From contig JAOTOM010005179.1 of the NCBI GenBank assembly GCA_034440615.1, positions 1,291,001 to 1,355,000 on the forward strand: a DNA stretch of 64,000 nucleotides, in the 5' to 3' direction. Shown in pieces: positions 11,166 to 23,458 of this stretch. How positions within the stretch are numbered: position 1 is the first letter of the stretch; each line of letters begins with the position of its first letter. This stretch comes from Ashinkailepas kermadecensis (Eukaryota; Arthropoda; Thecostraca; Neolepadidae). Made by a program: the position numbers and the translations under genes. Below the pieces are notes generated by a model. The model saw only the letters and a program-made list of their open reading frames with translations, was not told where the DNA came from and did no database searches.

Positions 11166-11765
11166 AATATAAAAGACGACACGCACACCCATTCCGCTGC
11201 TGTCCGGTGGCATAGGCATGAAGCTTCTCTAATAACACGTAATATAAAAGACGATACGCACACCCATTCCGCTGCTGTCCGGTGGCATAGGCATGATGCT
11301 TCTCTAATAACACGTAATATAAAAGACGATACGCACACCCATTCCGCTGCTGTCCGGTGGCATAGGCATGATGCTTCTCTAATAACACGTAATATAAAAG
11401 ACGATACGCACACCCATTCCGCTGCTGTCCGGTGGCATAGGCATGATGCTTCTCTAATAACACGTAATATAAAAGACGATACGCACACCCATTCCGCTGC
11501 TGTCCGGTGGCATAGGCATGATGCTTCTCTAATAACACGTAATATAAAAGACGATACGCACACCCATTCCGCTGCTGTCCGGTGGCATAGGCATGATGCT
11601 TCTCTAATAACACGTAATATAAAAGACGATACGCACACCCATTCCGCTGCTGTCCGGTGGCATAGGCATGATGCTTCTCTAATAACACGTAATATAAAAG
11701 ACGATACGCACACCTATTCCGCTGCTGTCCGGTGGCATAGGCATGATGCTTCTCTAATAACACGT
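11166..11765. repeat. Minisatellite, 75 bp unit, 8 nearly identical copies
   Basis: Copies start at 11166 and then every 75 bp up to 11691. Copies differ at only a few sites (for example the first has GACGACACG and GAAGCT; the last has ACACCTATT). Each unit contains TATAAAAG (for instance 11243-11250) and CTAATAACACGT. The unit length is a multiple of 3, which explains 204-239 codon open frames on both strands. High identity indicates recent expansion or homogenisation. Confidence 0.97.
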
Positions 11766-13109
11766 GATTTTATGCACAATTGGGCGTGTTCTCCTATGGC
11801 AGTTCGAAGATTCCACGGCTCTCACATAACAATGACCAAAATATAGCCACTAGAAAGTTTGTCACCATAAAAATATACTGTCAAGGAGTGGTAGGTGCAC
11901 ACTTTTACTGACATCTGCTGATGTCAGATATTGATTTAGCGAGGAGGTGACAGTGCAAAAGCTCAGTGTATGGAAAACCGAGAAACAAAGAAAATTCCGC
12001 TCATGTCGTTTCAGCTTACGATTTGCGCACAAATCGGGTGTTGATATGTGTTCTGAGCGCCCTGGGCACCTTCTCCCCCTAATGGATGCAGGTTAACTAA
12101 CTATGTGAGCATCGTGAAATCGTTTCGAAGGTTCAGACTTCCTTTGTTAGTATTTCTGAAACTCAGACAAATAATCAAAGTATATTTTCGTTCAGTGGCA
12201 TATTCAAAAGCTAACTTTAAGCATTGCGGAGGGTTAGCCGAAGGCTCATTAGCGTTCCGATCTCGCCTATGTCCGGGGAACTTTTGAGAAACATTGGTCC
12301 ATCAACCGTCAATCAAGCTGCGACCAGGAAGTGCATAGGGGACTTAGACAGGGGCAGGGAGTTCGGGAGAAGGGAAAGAGGGAGGGCCGGGGACGAGCTG
12401 AATGGTAAGAGCTTTGTGCATAAGATACCTTGTGGGGAGTCGATAAAAACTTGAGAAGATCGGGAGAGAATATGACTGCCGCTTCAGGACCTGCGTTATT
12501 ACGGTCTTCCAATGCACGAGTTATCTATGGAACATGAAGGATATTTGGCGCCATAGAATAGCTCGCTGAGTCTCTGTGAAGGCGTGGGCAAGGAACAAGG
12601 AATAGGAGTAGAAACCGCCTACATCTCTGTCAATGAGAGTACTTCAGAACGCTTTCCAGACTAGCGACATTGAATGTACGGTTGCCACGACGACAGGTGA
12701 GCTACAGCAAAGTTCCCCTGTGGTTCCTGCAGGCTGAATATCAGCAAAGCAAGGAATTGCTACGATTATTTAAATTTTCGTAGTTGTAGCTCTAGCCTTT
12801 TGCATCAATTCATGTCATTGGGATATGTGGCGAATGGCTCATGCTTGTGCACGGTTGTTGGTTCCAATGCAGTTAAAACAGAAGATATTTGTTGCTTGGT
12901 GTATATCTAAGAAGACCGAGTGTGGAAGTGCTGATTAAAAATGTAGCAATGTGGTCAGTCTAAGAGCGTGTTGTAAATACGTCGGTGCCATTTCAATTCA
13001 CTACCCTTCAAGCCATGCTTGCTAGCCAGCTACATACCAGACTACCATTTTTTCCAATCAAGCGGAGGATTTTTTTCGGAATAGGTTCCGACGATGCTCC
13101 ATGTGCAGT
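11766..13109. other. Unique sequence, no gene seen
   Basis: Non-repetitive, AT-rich in parts. Only short unrelated open frames were seen and no exon or transposon was recognised. Confidence 0.4.
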
Positions 13110-13695
13110 AATCAGACGTAGTTGGCGACGGTCCTACATGGTTGGCGACGGTCAGACGTAGTTGGCGCCGATCAGACGTGGTTGGAGCCGGTCAGACGTG
13201 GTTGGCGACGGTCAGACGTGGGTGGCGACGGTCAGACGTGGTTAGAGCCGGTCAGACGTGGTTAGAGCCGGTCAGACGTGGTTGGCGACGGTCAGACGTG
13301 GTTGGAGCCGGTCAGACGTGGTTGGCGACGATCAGACGTGGTTGGAGCCGGTCAGACGTGGTTAGAGCCGGTCAGACGTGGTTGGCGACGGTCAGACGTG
13401 GTTAGAGCCGGTCAGACGTGGTTGGCGACGGTCAGACGTGGTTGGCGACGGTCAGACGTGGTTGGCGACGGTCAGACGTGGTTAGAGCCGGTCAGACGTG
13501 GTTGGCGACGGTCAGACGTGGTTGGCGACGGTCAGACGTGGTTGGAGCCAGCAAGACGTGGTTGGCGACGGTCAGACGTGGTTGGCGACGGTCGGACGTG
13601 GTTGGCGCCGGCCAGACGTGGTTGGCACCGGTCAGACGTGGTTAGCGACGGTCAGACGTGGTTGGCGACGGTCAGACGTGGTTGGCGACGGTCAC
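13110..13695. repeat. Minisatellite, 20 bp unit, about 29 copies
   Basis: GTTGGCGACGGTCAGACGTG repeats exactly every 20 bp, with GTTGGAGCCG and GTTAGAGCCG variants interspersed. Three units fill each 60 bases, so the phase is preserved for almost 600 bp. Confidence 0.97.
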
Positions 13696-13885
13696 CGGCC
13701 GCAACAATGGCTCGCTGGATGGCGATTTTCTGGCCTCGACAGACAATGGCGCTGGCCTGAACGGACCGGCCCTCTCGAGTCCGTCAGTCTGGAGCCGCCA
13801 AGTCCGGCTGATCTAGACCCACTCCGCGTAAAAGTCCCGCATCCACCTGGTCTGGCCAGCCCCGACTTATTGGGCACCCCGTCTG

Positions 13886-15183
13886 ACCAACCCACCGACC
13901 CCAGCACAATCGGGTCACCAACCTATCAACCCCGGCACAGTCGGGTCACGGACCCACCGACCCCGGGACAGTCGGGTCACCAACCTATCAACCCCGGCAC
14001 AGTCGGGTCACGGACCCACCGATCCCGGGACAGTCGGGTCACCGACCAACCGACCATGGCACAGTCGGGTCATCGACCTATCAACCCCGGCACAGTCGGG
14101 TCACCGACCCACCGACTCCAACACAGTTGGGTCACCGACCCACCAACACCGGTACAGTCGGGTCACCGACCCACCGACTCCAGCACAGTCGGGTCACTGA
14201 CCTACCAACCCGGCACAGTCGGGTCACCGACCCATCGACTCCAGCACAGTCGGGTCACCGACCCACCAACCCCGGCACAGTCTGGTCACCGACCCACCAA
14301 CCCCGGCACAGTCTGGTCACCGACCCACCAACCCCGGCACAGTCTGGTCACCGACCCACCAACCCCGGCACAGTCTGGTCACCGACCCACCAACCCCGGC
14401 ACAGTCTGGTCACCGACCCACCAACCCCGGCACAGTCTGGTCACCGACCCACCAACCCCGGCACAGTCGGGTCACCGACCCACCAACCCCTGCACAGTCG
14501 GGTCACCGACCCACTAGCCCCGGCACAGTCGGGTCACCGACCCACCGACCCCGGCACAGTCGGGTCACCGACCCACCGACTCCAGCACAGTCGGGTCACT
14601 GACCTACCAACCCGGCACAGTCGGGTCACCGACCCATCGACTCCAGCACAGTCGGGTCACCGACCCACCAACCCCGGCACAGTCTGGTCACCGACCCATC
14701 GACTCAGCACAGTCGGGTCACCGACCCACCAACCCCGGCACAGTCTGGTCACCGACCCACCAACCCCTGCACATTCGGGTCACCGACCCACTAGCCCCGG
14801 CACAGTCTGGTCACCGACCCACCAACCCCGGCACAGTCTGGTCACCGACCCACCAACCCCGGCACAGTCGGGTCACCGACCCACCGACTCCAGCACAGTC
14901 GGGTCACCGACCCACCAACCCCGGCACAGTCGGGTCACCGACCCACCGACCCCGGCACATTCGGGTCACCGACCCACCAACCCCTGCACAGTCTGGTCAC
15001 CGACCCACCAACCCCGGCACAGTCGGGTCACCGACCCACCAACCCCTGCACAGTCGGGTCACCGACCCACTAGCCCCGGCACAGTCGGGATCACCGACCC
15101 ACCGACCCCGGCACATTCGGGTCACCAACTCACCGACCCAGGCACATTCGGGTCACCGACCCACCGACCCCGGCACATTCGGG
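13886..15183. repeat. Minisatellite, 31 bp unit, about 42 copies
   Basis: Units read GGGTCACCGACCCACC then AACCCCGGCACAGTC. A CAGTCTGGTCAC variant forms runs (for example 14276-14450) among the commoner CAGTCGGGTCAC units. Variants of the middle (GACTCCAGC, GACCCCGGC, AACCCCTGC) recur in blocks, which suggests multi-unit duplications. Confidence 0.97.
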
Positions 15184-16138
15184 ACGCAGTCTGCTCGGCC
15201 GATACGATCCAAAGCTGTGACTGACACACGCATAGAATGACAAAATATTACTACATTAAACAGGCCTAGTCGATTTGGGCTCCTACTGGACTCCGAACTC
15301 CTACTGGACTCCTACTGAACTGAACTGGCGTATGGCCCAGCCACTCAGGCGTCACGCTCGATGTAATCCGACCCTCTTCATTCCTGGTAGAACAAAGGCA
15401 TGTTCGGTTCCCTATGACTTCGACAAGCTACATGAAGCTGCAGACTGGGATGCGAATGGGTCTGCCAGCAAGGTCCGGCTCGGCCTGAGCCCACCCAGGC
15501 AAGGTCCAGTCTCTCTCTCTCTGCTGTGCCCTGGGCAACCATTGCTGCTGGCCCGACCCATTTGGGCCCAGTTCGCGGCCTCATCTCCTGCCAGCTGCAT
15601 CAGCCCGCAATTGAACAGCGTTTTGGTAATGCGGCGCTGATCATTTGGCAATGATGCATTGCTCTCGGGAAGACCGTAAATTCGCCCACCACAAAAACAG
15701 CCGCCAACACGTCCGCCACAAGTTATGAGTTTGTACGCGGTGATTGAGTGCGCTTAACACTTACCTGGACGCGAATGCAGAACCTACGGCGTGTAACGAC
15801 CAGTTGGATGTTATTTGGAAAACAAAGTAGTCGTGAATCTCTGGCGGAGCAGCGGCCTGCCAGACGCTGTCCGCCGAGCGACCAGGCGTAGCAGCGAGAC
15901 AGGGCAGCACATGCCGACTCCTGCTGAGTCCGGAGGCGTTGCTTGGGTCACGACTCACGATATGGGCGAACAAAGCGTGCGGCGGCCAGTGACGGCCCTA
16001 CGCCGAGCACGCGGCGCGCCCAGCAATCGGTCATTTCGCCGGCGCGCCATCCATCGTGTGTCAGCGGCGGACAGCGGCGCCACGTAATGACTGCTGGGCG
16101 CCGCCCGCGCCGGCTGCGGCCAACACGGCGCGGCGCGC
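15184..16138. other. Unique sequence with a small CTACTGGACTC repeat
   Basis: Mostly non-repetitive, becoming GC-rich toward the next array. Around 15283-15330 a short imperfect repeat of CTCCTACTGGACTC is present. No exon was recognised. Confidence 0.4.
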
Positions 16139-19100
16139 TGCCCTCGGCCGCCCCCTGGTGTCCGGACCAGGCCGCTGGTGGTGGTCCTCTGTGGTACTGC
16201 AGCCGGCCCTCTGTGGTACTGCAGCCCTCGGCCGCTCCCTGGTGTCCGGACCAGGCCGCTGGTGGTGGCCCTCTGTGGTACTGCAGCCCTCGGCCGCTCC
16301 CTGGTGTCCGGACCAGGCCGCTGGTGGTGGCCCTCTGTGGTACTGCAGCCGGCCCTCTGTGGTACTGCAGCCCTCGGCTGCTCCCTGGTGTCCGGACCAG
16401 GCCGCTGGTGGTGGCCCTCTGTGGTACTGCAGCCCTCGGCTGCTCCCTGGTGTCCGGACCAGGCCGCTGGTGGTGGCCCTCTGTGGTACTGCAGCCCTCG
16501 GCCGCTCCCTGGTGTCCGGACCAGGCCGCTGGTGGTGGCCCTCTGTGGTACTGCAGCCCTCGGCTGCTCCCTGGTGTCCGGACCAGGCCGCTGGTGGTGG
16601 CCCTCTGTGGTACTGCAGCCCTCGGCCGCTCCCTGGTGTCCGGACCAGGCCGCTGGTGGTGGTCCTCTGTGGTACTGCAGCCGGCCCTCTGTGGTACTGC
16701 AGCCCTCGGCCGCTCCCTGGTGTCCGGACCAGGCCGCTGGTGGTGGCCCTCTGTGGTACTGCCGCCCCCGGCCGCTCCCTGGTGTCCGGACCAGGCCGCT
16801 GGTGGTGGCCCTCTGTGGTACTGCCGCCCTTGGCCGCTCCCTGGTGTCCGGACCAGGCCGCTGGTGGTGGCCCTCTGTGGTACTGCAGCCCTCGGCCGCT
16901 CCCTGGTGTCCGGACCAGGCCGCTGGTGGTGGCCCTCTGTGGTACTGCAGCCCTCGGCTCACTCCCTGGTGTCCGGACCAGGCCGCTGGTGGTGGCCCTC
17001 TGTGGTACTGCAGTCCTCGGCCGCTCCCTGGTGTCCGGACCAGGCCGCTGGTGGTGGCCCTCTGTGGTACTGCAGCCCTCGGCTGCTCCCTGGTGTCCGG
17101 ACCAGGCCGCTGGTGGTGGCCCTCTGTGGTACTGCAGCCCTCGGCTGCTCCCTGGTGTCCGGACCAGGCCGCTGGTGGTGGCCCTCTGTGGTACTGCAGC
17201 CCTCGGCCGCTCCCTGGTGTCCGGACCAGGCCGCTGGTGGTGGCCCTCTGTGGTACTGCAGCCCTCGGCCGCTCCCTGGTGTCCGGACCAGGCCGCTGGT
17301 GGTGGCCCTCTGTGGTACTGCAGCCCTCGGCCGCTCCCTGGTGTCCGGACCAGGCCGCTGGTGGTGGCCCTCTGTGGTACTGCAGCCCTCGGCTGCTCCC
17401 TGGTGTCCGGACCAGGCCGCTGGTGGTGGCCCTCTGTGGTACTGCAGCCCTCGGCCGCTCCCTGGTGTCCGGACCAGGCCGCTGGTGGTGGCCCTCTGTG
17501 GTACTGCAGCCCTCGGCCGCTCCCTGGTGTCCGGACCAGGCCGCTGGTGGTGGCCCTCTGTGGTACTGCAGCCCTCGGCCGCTCCCTGGTGTCCGGACCA
17601 GGCCGCTGGTGGTGGCCCTCTGTGGTACTGCAGCCCTCGGCTGCTCCCTGGTGTCCGGACCAGGCCGCTGGTGGTGGCCCTCTGTGGTACTGCAGCCCTC
17701 GGCCTGCTCCCTGGTGTCCGGACCAGGCCGCTGGTGGTGGCCCTCTGTGGTACTGCAGCCCTCGGCCGCTCCCTGGTGTCCGGACCAGGCCGCTGGTGGT
17801 GGCCCTCTGTGGTACTGCAGCCCTCGGCCGCTCCCTGGTGTCCGGACCAGGCCGCTGGTGGTGGCCCTCTGTGGTACTGCAGCCCTCGGCCGCTCCCTGG
17901 TGTCCGGACCAGGCCGCTGGTGGTGGCCCTCTGTGGTACTGCAGCCCTCGGCCGCTCCCTGGTGTCCGGACCAGGCCGCTGGTGGTGGCCCTCTGTGGTA
18001 CTGCCGCCCCCGGCCACTCCCTGGTGTCCGGACCAGGCCGCTGGTGGTGGCCCTCTGTGGTACTGCCGCCCCCGGCCGCTCCCTGGTGTCCGGCCAGGCC
18101 ACTGGTGTCCGGACCAGGCCGCTGGTGGTGGTCCTCTGTGGTACTGCAGCCGGCCCTCTGTGGTACTGCAGCCCTCGGCTGCTCCCTGGTGTCCGGACCA
18201 GGCCGCTGGTGGTGGCCCTCTGTGGTACTGCAGCCCTCGGCTGCTCCCTGGTGTCCGGACCAGGCCGCTGGTGGTGGCCCTCTGTGGTTGGTACTGCCGC
18301 CCTCGGCCGCTCCCTGGTGTCCGGACCAGGCCGCTGGTGGTGGCCCTCTGTGGTACTGCAGCCCTCGGCCGCTCCCTGGTGTCCGGACCAGGCCGCTGGT
18401 GGTGGCCCTCTGTGGTACCTGCCGCCCTCGGCCGCTCCCTGGTGTCCGGACCAGGCCGCTGGTGGTGGCCCTCTGTGGTACTGCCGCCCCCGGCCGCTCT
18501 CCTGGTGTCCGGACCAGGCCGCTGGTGGTGGCCCTCTGTGGTACTGCAGCCCTCGGCTGCTCCCTGGTGTCCGGACCAGGCCGCTGGTGGTGGCCCTCTG
18601 TGGTACTGCCGCCCCTCGGCCGCTCCCTGGTGTCCGGACCAGGCCGCTGGTGGTGGCCCTCTGTGGTACTTGTACTGCCGCCCTCGGCCGCTCCCTGGTG
18701 TCCGGACCAGGCCGCTGGTGGTGGCCCTCTGTAGTACTGCAGCCCTCGGCCGCTCCCTGGTGTCCGGACCAGGCCGCTGGTGGTGGCCCTCTGTGGTACT
18801 GCAGCCCTCGGCTGCTCCCTGGTGTCCGGACCAGGCCGCTGGTGGTGGTCCTTTGGTCGCAGGCCCTCTGTGGTACTGCCGCCCCCGGCCGCTCCCTGGT
18901 GTCCGGACCAGGCCGCTGGTGGTGGCCCTCTGTGGTACTGCCGCCCTCGGCCGCTCCCTGGTGTCCGGACCAGGCCGCTGGTGGTGGCCCTCTGTGGTAC
19001 TGCCGCCCTCGGCCGCTCCCTGGTGTCCGGACCAGGCCGCTGGTGGTGGCCCTCTGTGGTACTGCAGCCCTCGGCCGCTCCCTGGTCTCCGGACCAGGCC

Positions 19101-19170
19101 GCTGGTGGTGGCCCTCTGTGGTACTGCCGTCCCGGCCACTCCCTGGTGTCCAGACCAGGCCGCTGGGCCT
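16139..19170. repeat. Large GC-rich minisatellite, 62 bp unit, about 48 copies
   Basis: The unit contains CCCTGGTGTCCGGACCAGG, CCGCTGGTGGTGGCC and CTCTGTGGTACTGCAG. Copies differ mainly at GGCCGCT/GGCTGCT and TGCAGCCCTC/TGCCGCCC. An extra block of about 21 bp (AGCCGGCCCTCTGTGGTACT) is inserted after units that carry GGTGGTCC, near 16200, 16350, 16680 and 18150, a sign of higher-order duplication. No stop codon exists in most frames, so open frames of 715-1175 codons appear on both strands; these are artefacts. It is the largest complete array in the window. Confidence 0.98.
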
Positions 19171-20116
19171 GGGCTCCGCTCCGCTCTGTGGTACTGCAGC
19201 TCGCCGCGCCGCATAGACAAACTGGCTAAAGTCGGTGAAAACCGGTCGACAATGCTGAAGGGCGTTTACTCCTGTATCTCATCTATTTTCCTCTGTCCCT
19301 TGTTCCACGCATCAGATACCTTAAGTTCGGTTGACAATTGGTCGATAAAGAAGAACATCTCGTCGGACTCATTTACGGAGCGCCATCAGTATGTGCGCGG
19401 ATGGGAAATATCGGCAAATAAGGGAAAACACTGCACTGTAGGGAGTTTCTTTACATCTGCAAAGTTTTGAAGCTTTGGCTAGCTTCATCCACTCATGGAA
19501 ATCCACTCCACCCCTTCATCCACTCCTCGGAATTCCAATTGACTTCTTCACAAGTTCCGGTCGTGCCTCCGCCCCACAGGACCCGCCTGATAATTCCCCG
19601 GTGCATTGCCATACCTTAGGAACCAAGCGCGGCTGACTCTTTGTGTGCCTTTGGTGACGCTCAAGTACGACAGTGACTGTTAAACCATTGGACTAGTGTA
19701 ATGGGACAACATTCACGATTACCTACCCCAAAAAGAACAATTTGCGGGAGAACATTACTAGCGTGGTGCTATCTCGAAATGTGCGTATTCTTTGCGATTC
19801 ATATAAGAGGTGAGACAAGATTAAGCGTCTTAAAACGTCGGTAGATCTATTCATCGCAGGCAAGTGACGAACCTGAAACAAATTATACAAGCGTGTATAT
19901 GTTAATACTCCAAGCACAAGACAAATTTAAGCCCACAGTAGCTTTCAACCTCTTGCCGGCACCTATGTGGCCGCTGGCAAAGATCCGGCATATGTGAAGC
20001 CCTAGATACTCGACGAACTGGAAATGTTGAAACCACTGAGTTTCGACCAGATTCTCAGCAAGTGTATCACTGCAGTCCAGTGCTCCAATCTGATGCCCCT
20101 TCGAGGACCCGACGGC
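19171..20116. other. Unique sequence, no gene seen
   Basis: Ordinary non-repetitive DNA between two arrays. No coding or transposon signal was recognised. Confidence 0.4.
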
Positions 20117-21098
20117 GCCTCCTTCACCCTGCCAATCTGCCGCGATACGCCGTGTCCCTCACCCTGCCAACCTGCCGCGATACGCCGTCTCCCCCACCCT
20201 GCCACCCTGCCGCGATACGCCGTCTTCCTCACCCTGCCAACCTGCCGCGAGACGCCGTCTCCCCACCCTGCCACCCTGCCGCGATACGCCTCTCCCCCCA
20301 ATCTGCCGCGATACGCCGTCTCCCCCACCCTGCCAACCTGCCGCGATACGCCGTCTCCCCCACCCTGCCAACCTGCCGCGATACGCCGTCTCCCCCACCC
20401 TGCCAACCTGCCGCGATACGCCGTCTCCCCCACCCTGCCACCCTGCCGCGATACGCCGTCTCCCCCACCCTGCCAACCTGCCGCGATACGCCGTCTCCCC
20501 ACCCTGCCAACCTGCCGCGATACGCCGTCTCCCCCACCCTGCCAACCTGCCGCGATACGCCGTCTCCCCCACCCTGCCAACCTGCCGCGATACGCCGTCT
20601 CCCCACCCTGCCACCCTGCCCACCTGCCGCGATACGCCGTCTCCCCACCCTGCCACCCTGCCGCGAGACGCCGTCTCCCCACCCTGCCACCTGCCGCGAG
20701 ACGCCGTCTCTCCCACCCTGCCACCCTGCCGCGATACGCCGTCTCCCCCACCCTGCCACCCTGCCGCGATACGCCGTCTCCCCCACCCTGCCAACCTGCC
20801 GCGATACGCCGTCTCCCCCACCCTGCCAACCTGCCGCGATACGCCGTCTCTCCCACCCTGCCACCCTGCCGCGATACGCCGTCTCTCCCACCCTGCCACC
20901 CTGCCGCGATACGCCGTCTCCCCCACCCTGCCAACCTGCCGCGATACGCCGTCTCTCCCACCCTGCCAACCTGCCGCGAGACGCCGTCTCCCGCACCCTG
21001 CCACCCTGCCGCGAGACGCGGTCTCCCGCACCTTGTCGTCTTGCTGCAAGACGCCGTATCTCCCACCCTGCCTCCCTGCTGCGAGACGTCTCTCCCAC
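20117..21098. repeat. Minisatellite, 35 bp unit, about 28 copies
   Basis: The unit is CCACCCTGCCAACCTGCCG then CGATACGCCGTCTCCC. A/C variation (CCAACC or CCACCC), T/G variation (GATACG or GAGACG) and loss of single C residues distinguish copies. The last few units (from about 21000) are more diverged (TTGCTGCAAGACG). The single-base indels keep all frames open in places, producing spurious open frames of about 400 codons. Confidence 0.97.
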
Positions 21099-21165
21099 CC
21101 CGCCGCGCAGTGCCAGCTCTCGCCACTGCCCTGTTTGGACACCTGGTGATAGGCAGCGCCCTATC

Positions 21166-21583
21166 GCGCGACATCACTGTCACACAGGTATGCCTGATGG
21201 CCGGTGTCCCCCGCCACGGCGACATCACTGTCACTCAGATATGCCTGATGGCCGCCCCAATGGCTGGCTGGCCATGGCGACATCACTGACACACAGGTAG
21301 GCCTGATGGCCAGTGTCGCCCGCTTGATGGCCGGTGCCGCCCGCTATGGCAACATCACTAACACACAGGTATGCCTGATGGCCGGTGCCGCCCGCTATGG
21401 CGACATCACTAACACACAGGTATGCCTGATGGCCGGTGTCCCCCGCCACGGCGACGTCACTGTCACACAAGTATGTCTGATGGCCGCTCCCAATGGCCGG
21501 CCGGTGTCGCCCGCCACGGCGACATCACTGTCATTCAGGTATGCCTGATGGCCGCTCCCAATGGCCGGCCGGTGTCGCCCGCC
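21166..21583. repeat. Minisatellite, about 51 bp unit, 8 copies
   Basis: The landmark GACATCACTGTCACACAGG recurs at 21170, 21221, 21279, 21351, 21402, 21453 and 21522. Units with GGCCGCTCCCAATGGCCGG are longer (58-72 bp). A subset has CACTAACACAC instead of CACTGTCACAC. Confidence 0.93.
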
Positions 21584-21589
21584 ATGTAA

Positions 21590-22854
21590 TTTGATAACAC
21601 TGGGCGCCGCCGCGGCCGGGCTCGGGTCGGCCCGACCGGCCACCACCAGCCAGCACACGGCCATCTAGGTCAGCCGGCTGGCGGGCCAGTGGCATTCGAC
21701 CTCGACACGGCGTACAGCAAGCTATCCAGTCGGTCATTACCTAATGGAGAGCGGAACTCGGCGAAGTCACCGCCCTGTGGGAATTCTACCGTCCTCGTTA
21801 CCTCATGTGAACATTCCCCCAATCCTTCAGTCCCTGCGGAGGAAGTTCCCATATTTTACGTTTCCTCAGGAGAAAATTCCCCCCATCGTCGTCTCCTTCG
21901 GCGAAAACCTTCTTATTCCATGGTCACCGGAGGAAATTCTTATATTCTGTGTCCACCAGTGGACCAGTGTCCATTATACTTTCCCATGCCCAGGGTTTCC
22001 TTCCATGATAACTTCCTTGTTGTCAGTTTTATCGGATGAAACATCCTTGCTGTCGTTATCCAATTCAGAATTATCAAACAATAGACGACGAAACGACGAA
22101 TAGGCCGGACTTGTGCTGCCGATAGCGGCCAACTTTTACACCGGCGCATTGGTGTAGGAGCACTGCACAGTTGAACACTCCATACTGCGGGCGTGGTAAT
22201 CGGCGGCACGCTACTCCGGTCCAGTCGGTGAGTGTACCCATTCACAAGTGTGACTTAGTCACGCGCTGTTGATGTTACAATGCAACGACTTAGGAAATAT
22301 CTGATGGCTCTGGCTTCTGCTTTCTCAGAACTTAAATTCTGCCAGCTGTTCTGTCCTTTGTACTGGCAACGTGACGTTGGACATTGGTGGGTAACAGACA
22401 CCAGCTGAGAGGCATGTACAGAGCATCTGAGCGCAGTTTATGGCATCTATGCCGTACGATATTTCTAGTGGTAGTGGTAAATGGCAGTAGGTTCAATGGA
22501 GTCATGGGTAGCAGTCTCCAAAAAGAGCGGCACATCACCAATACGACTCTGTGAAGTATCAGTTTGATGGAAATATGCATGACTATCACTGGCCATCACT
22601 GGGTACCAGGTGCCTGGAGTGGCGCTGCACCAGCAGGGCTTAGTCTTAAAATCGCAGAGAAGCAGAAGCAACGTATATATCAGTGATAGGCGCATTACCA
22701 TGAGTATTCATACAGTCACGAACCCTCAGACATGCATATAGAGATAAAGTGATTACGAATGCGACATATTCACCAAATTGCATTCATAAACGCAGAAATG
22801 TAAATCGTAATGCCTCCTTGGGACTGAATCCAAGACTAAGTGTAGCGGGGAGGC
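21590..22854. other. Unique sequence, no gene seen
   Basis: Starts GC-rich and becomes AT-rich. It contains a few imperfect GGAGGAAATTC-like repeats (about 21800-21950) and no recognisable exon. Confidence 0.4.
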
Positions 22855-23458
22855 ACACACCAAGTACTTCACCCATTTGCCACGTGGTATGGGTGACAAA
22901 TGCCCGGTGCGGTGCGAGGTGCAAGGTAATTAGAAACTAAATGAAACAAGGAGGGGGGGTACGCACCAAGTACTTCACCTAACTGTCACGCGGGACTGGT
23001 GGCAAGTGCTGGGTGCGGTGCGAGGTGCAGGGTAAGCTGCCCGAGCGCGGGATGTCACCGAAAACCGTGTCTTGGAACACACCTTGAGAGTACTTCAGGA
23101 TTGTCACGCGGTACTGGTGGCAAGCGTCGGGTGCGGTGCGAGGTGCAGGGTAAGCTGCCCGAGCGCGGGATGTCACCGAAAACCGTGTCTTGGAACACAC
23201 CTTGAGAGTACTTCAGGATTGTCACGCGGTACTGGTGGCAAGCGTCGGGTGCGGTGCGAGGTGCAGGGTAAGCTGCCCGAGCGCGGGATGTCACCGAAAA
23301 CCGTGTCTTGGAACACACCTTGAGAGTACTTCAGGATTGTCACGCGGTACTGGTGGCAAGCGTCGGGTGCGGTGCGAGGTGCAGGGTAAGCTGCCCGAGC
23401 GCGGGATGTCACCGAAAACCGTGTCTTGGAACACACCTTGAAAGTACTTCAGGATTCA
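22855..23458. repeat. Minisatellite, 118 bp unit, 4 copies plus a degenerate leading copy
   Basis: Near-identical units start at about 22985, 23103, 23221 and 23339 with GTCACGCGGTACTGGTGG, and include GGTGCGGTGCGAGGTGCAG and CCGTGTCTTGGAACACACC. A diverged half-copy (CACCAAGTACTTCACCC ... GGTGCGGTGCGAGGTGCAAGG) at 22855-22935 shows the ancestral sequence before expansion. Confidence 0.95.

Noticed and set aside
11127..11846. Open frame with 25-residue repeats
   Set aside because: It is the 75 bp array read in a frame without stops; the opposite strand is also open, and there are no splice or start signals.
13498..15224. Proline/threonine-rich open frames of about 340-365 codons
   Set aside because: They span two unrelated minisatellites (20 and 31 bp) whose unit lengths are not multiples of 3.
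15943..19470. Open frame of 1175 codons
   Set aside because: It is the stop-free translation of a 62 bp tandem repeat; equally long frames exist in other frames and on the other strand.
20002..21300. Overlapping open frames of about 400 codons on both strands
   Set aside because: These are products of the 35 bp C-rich array.
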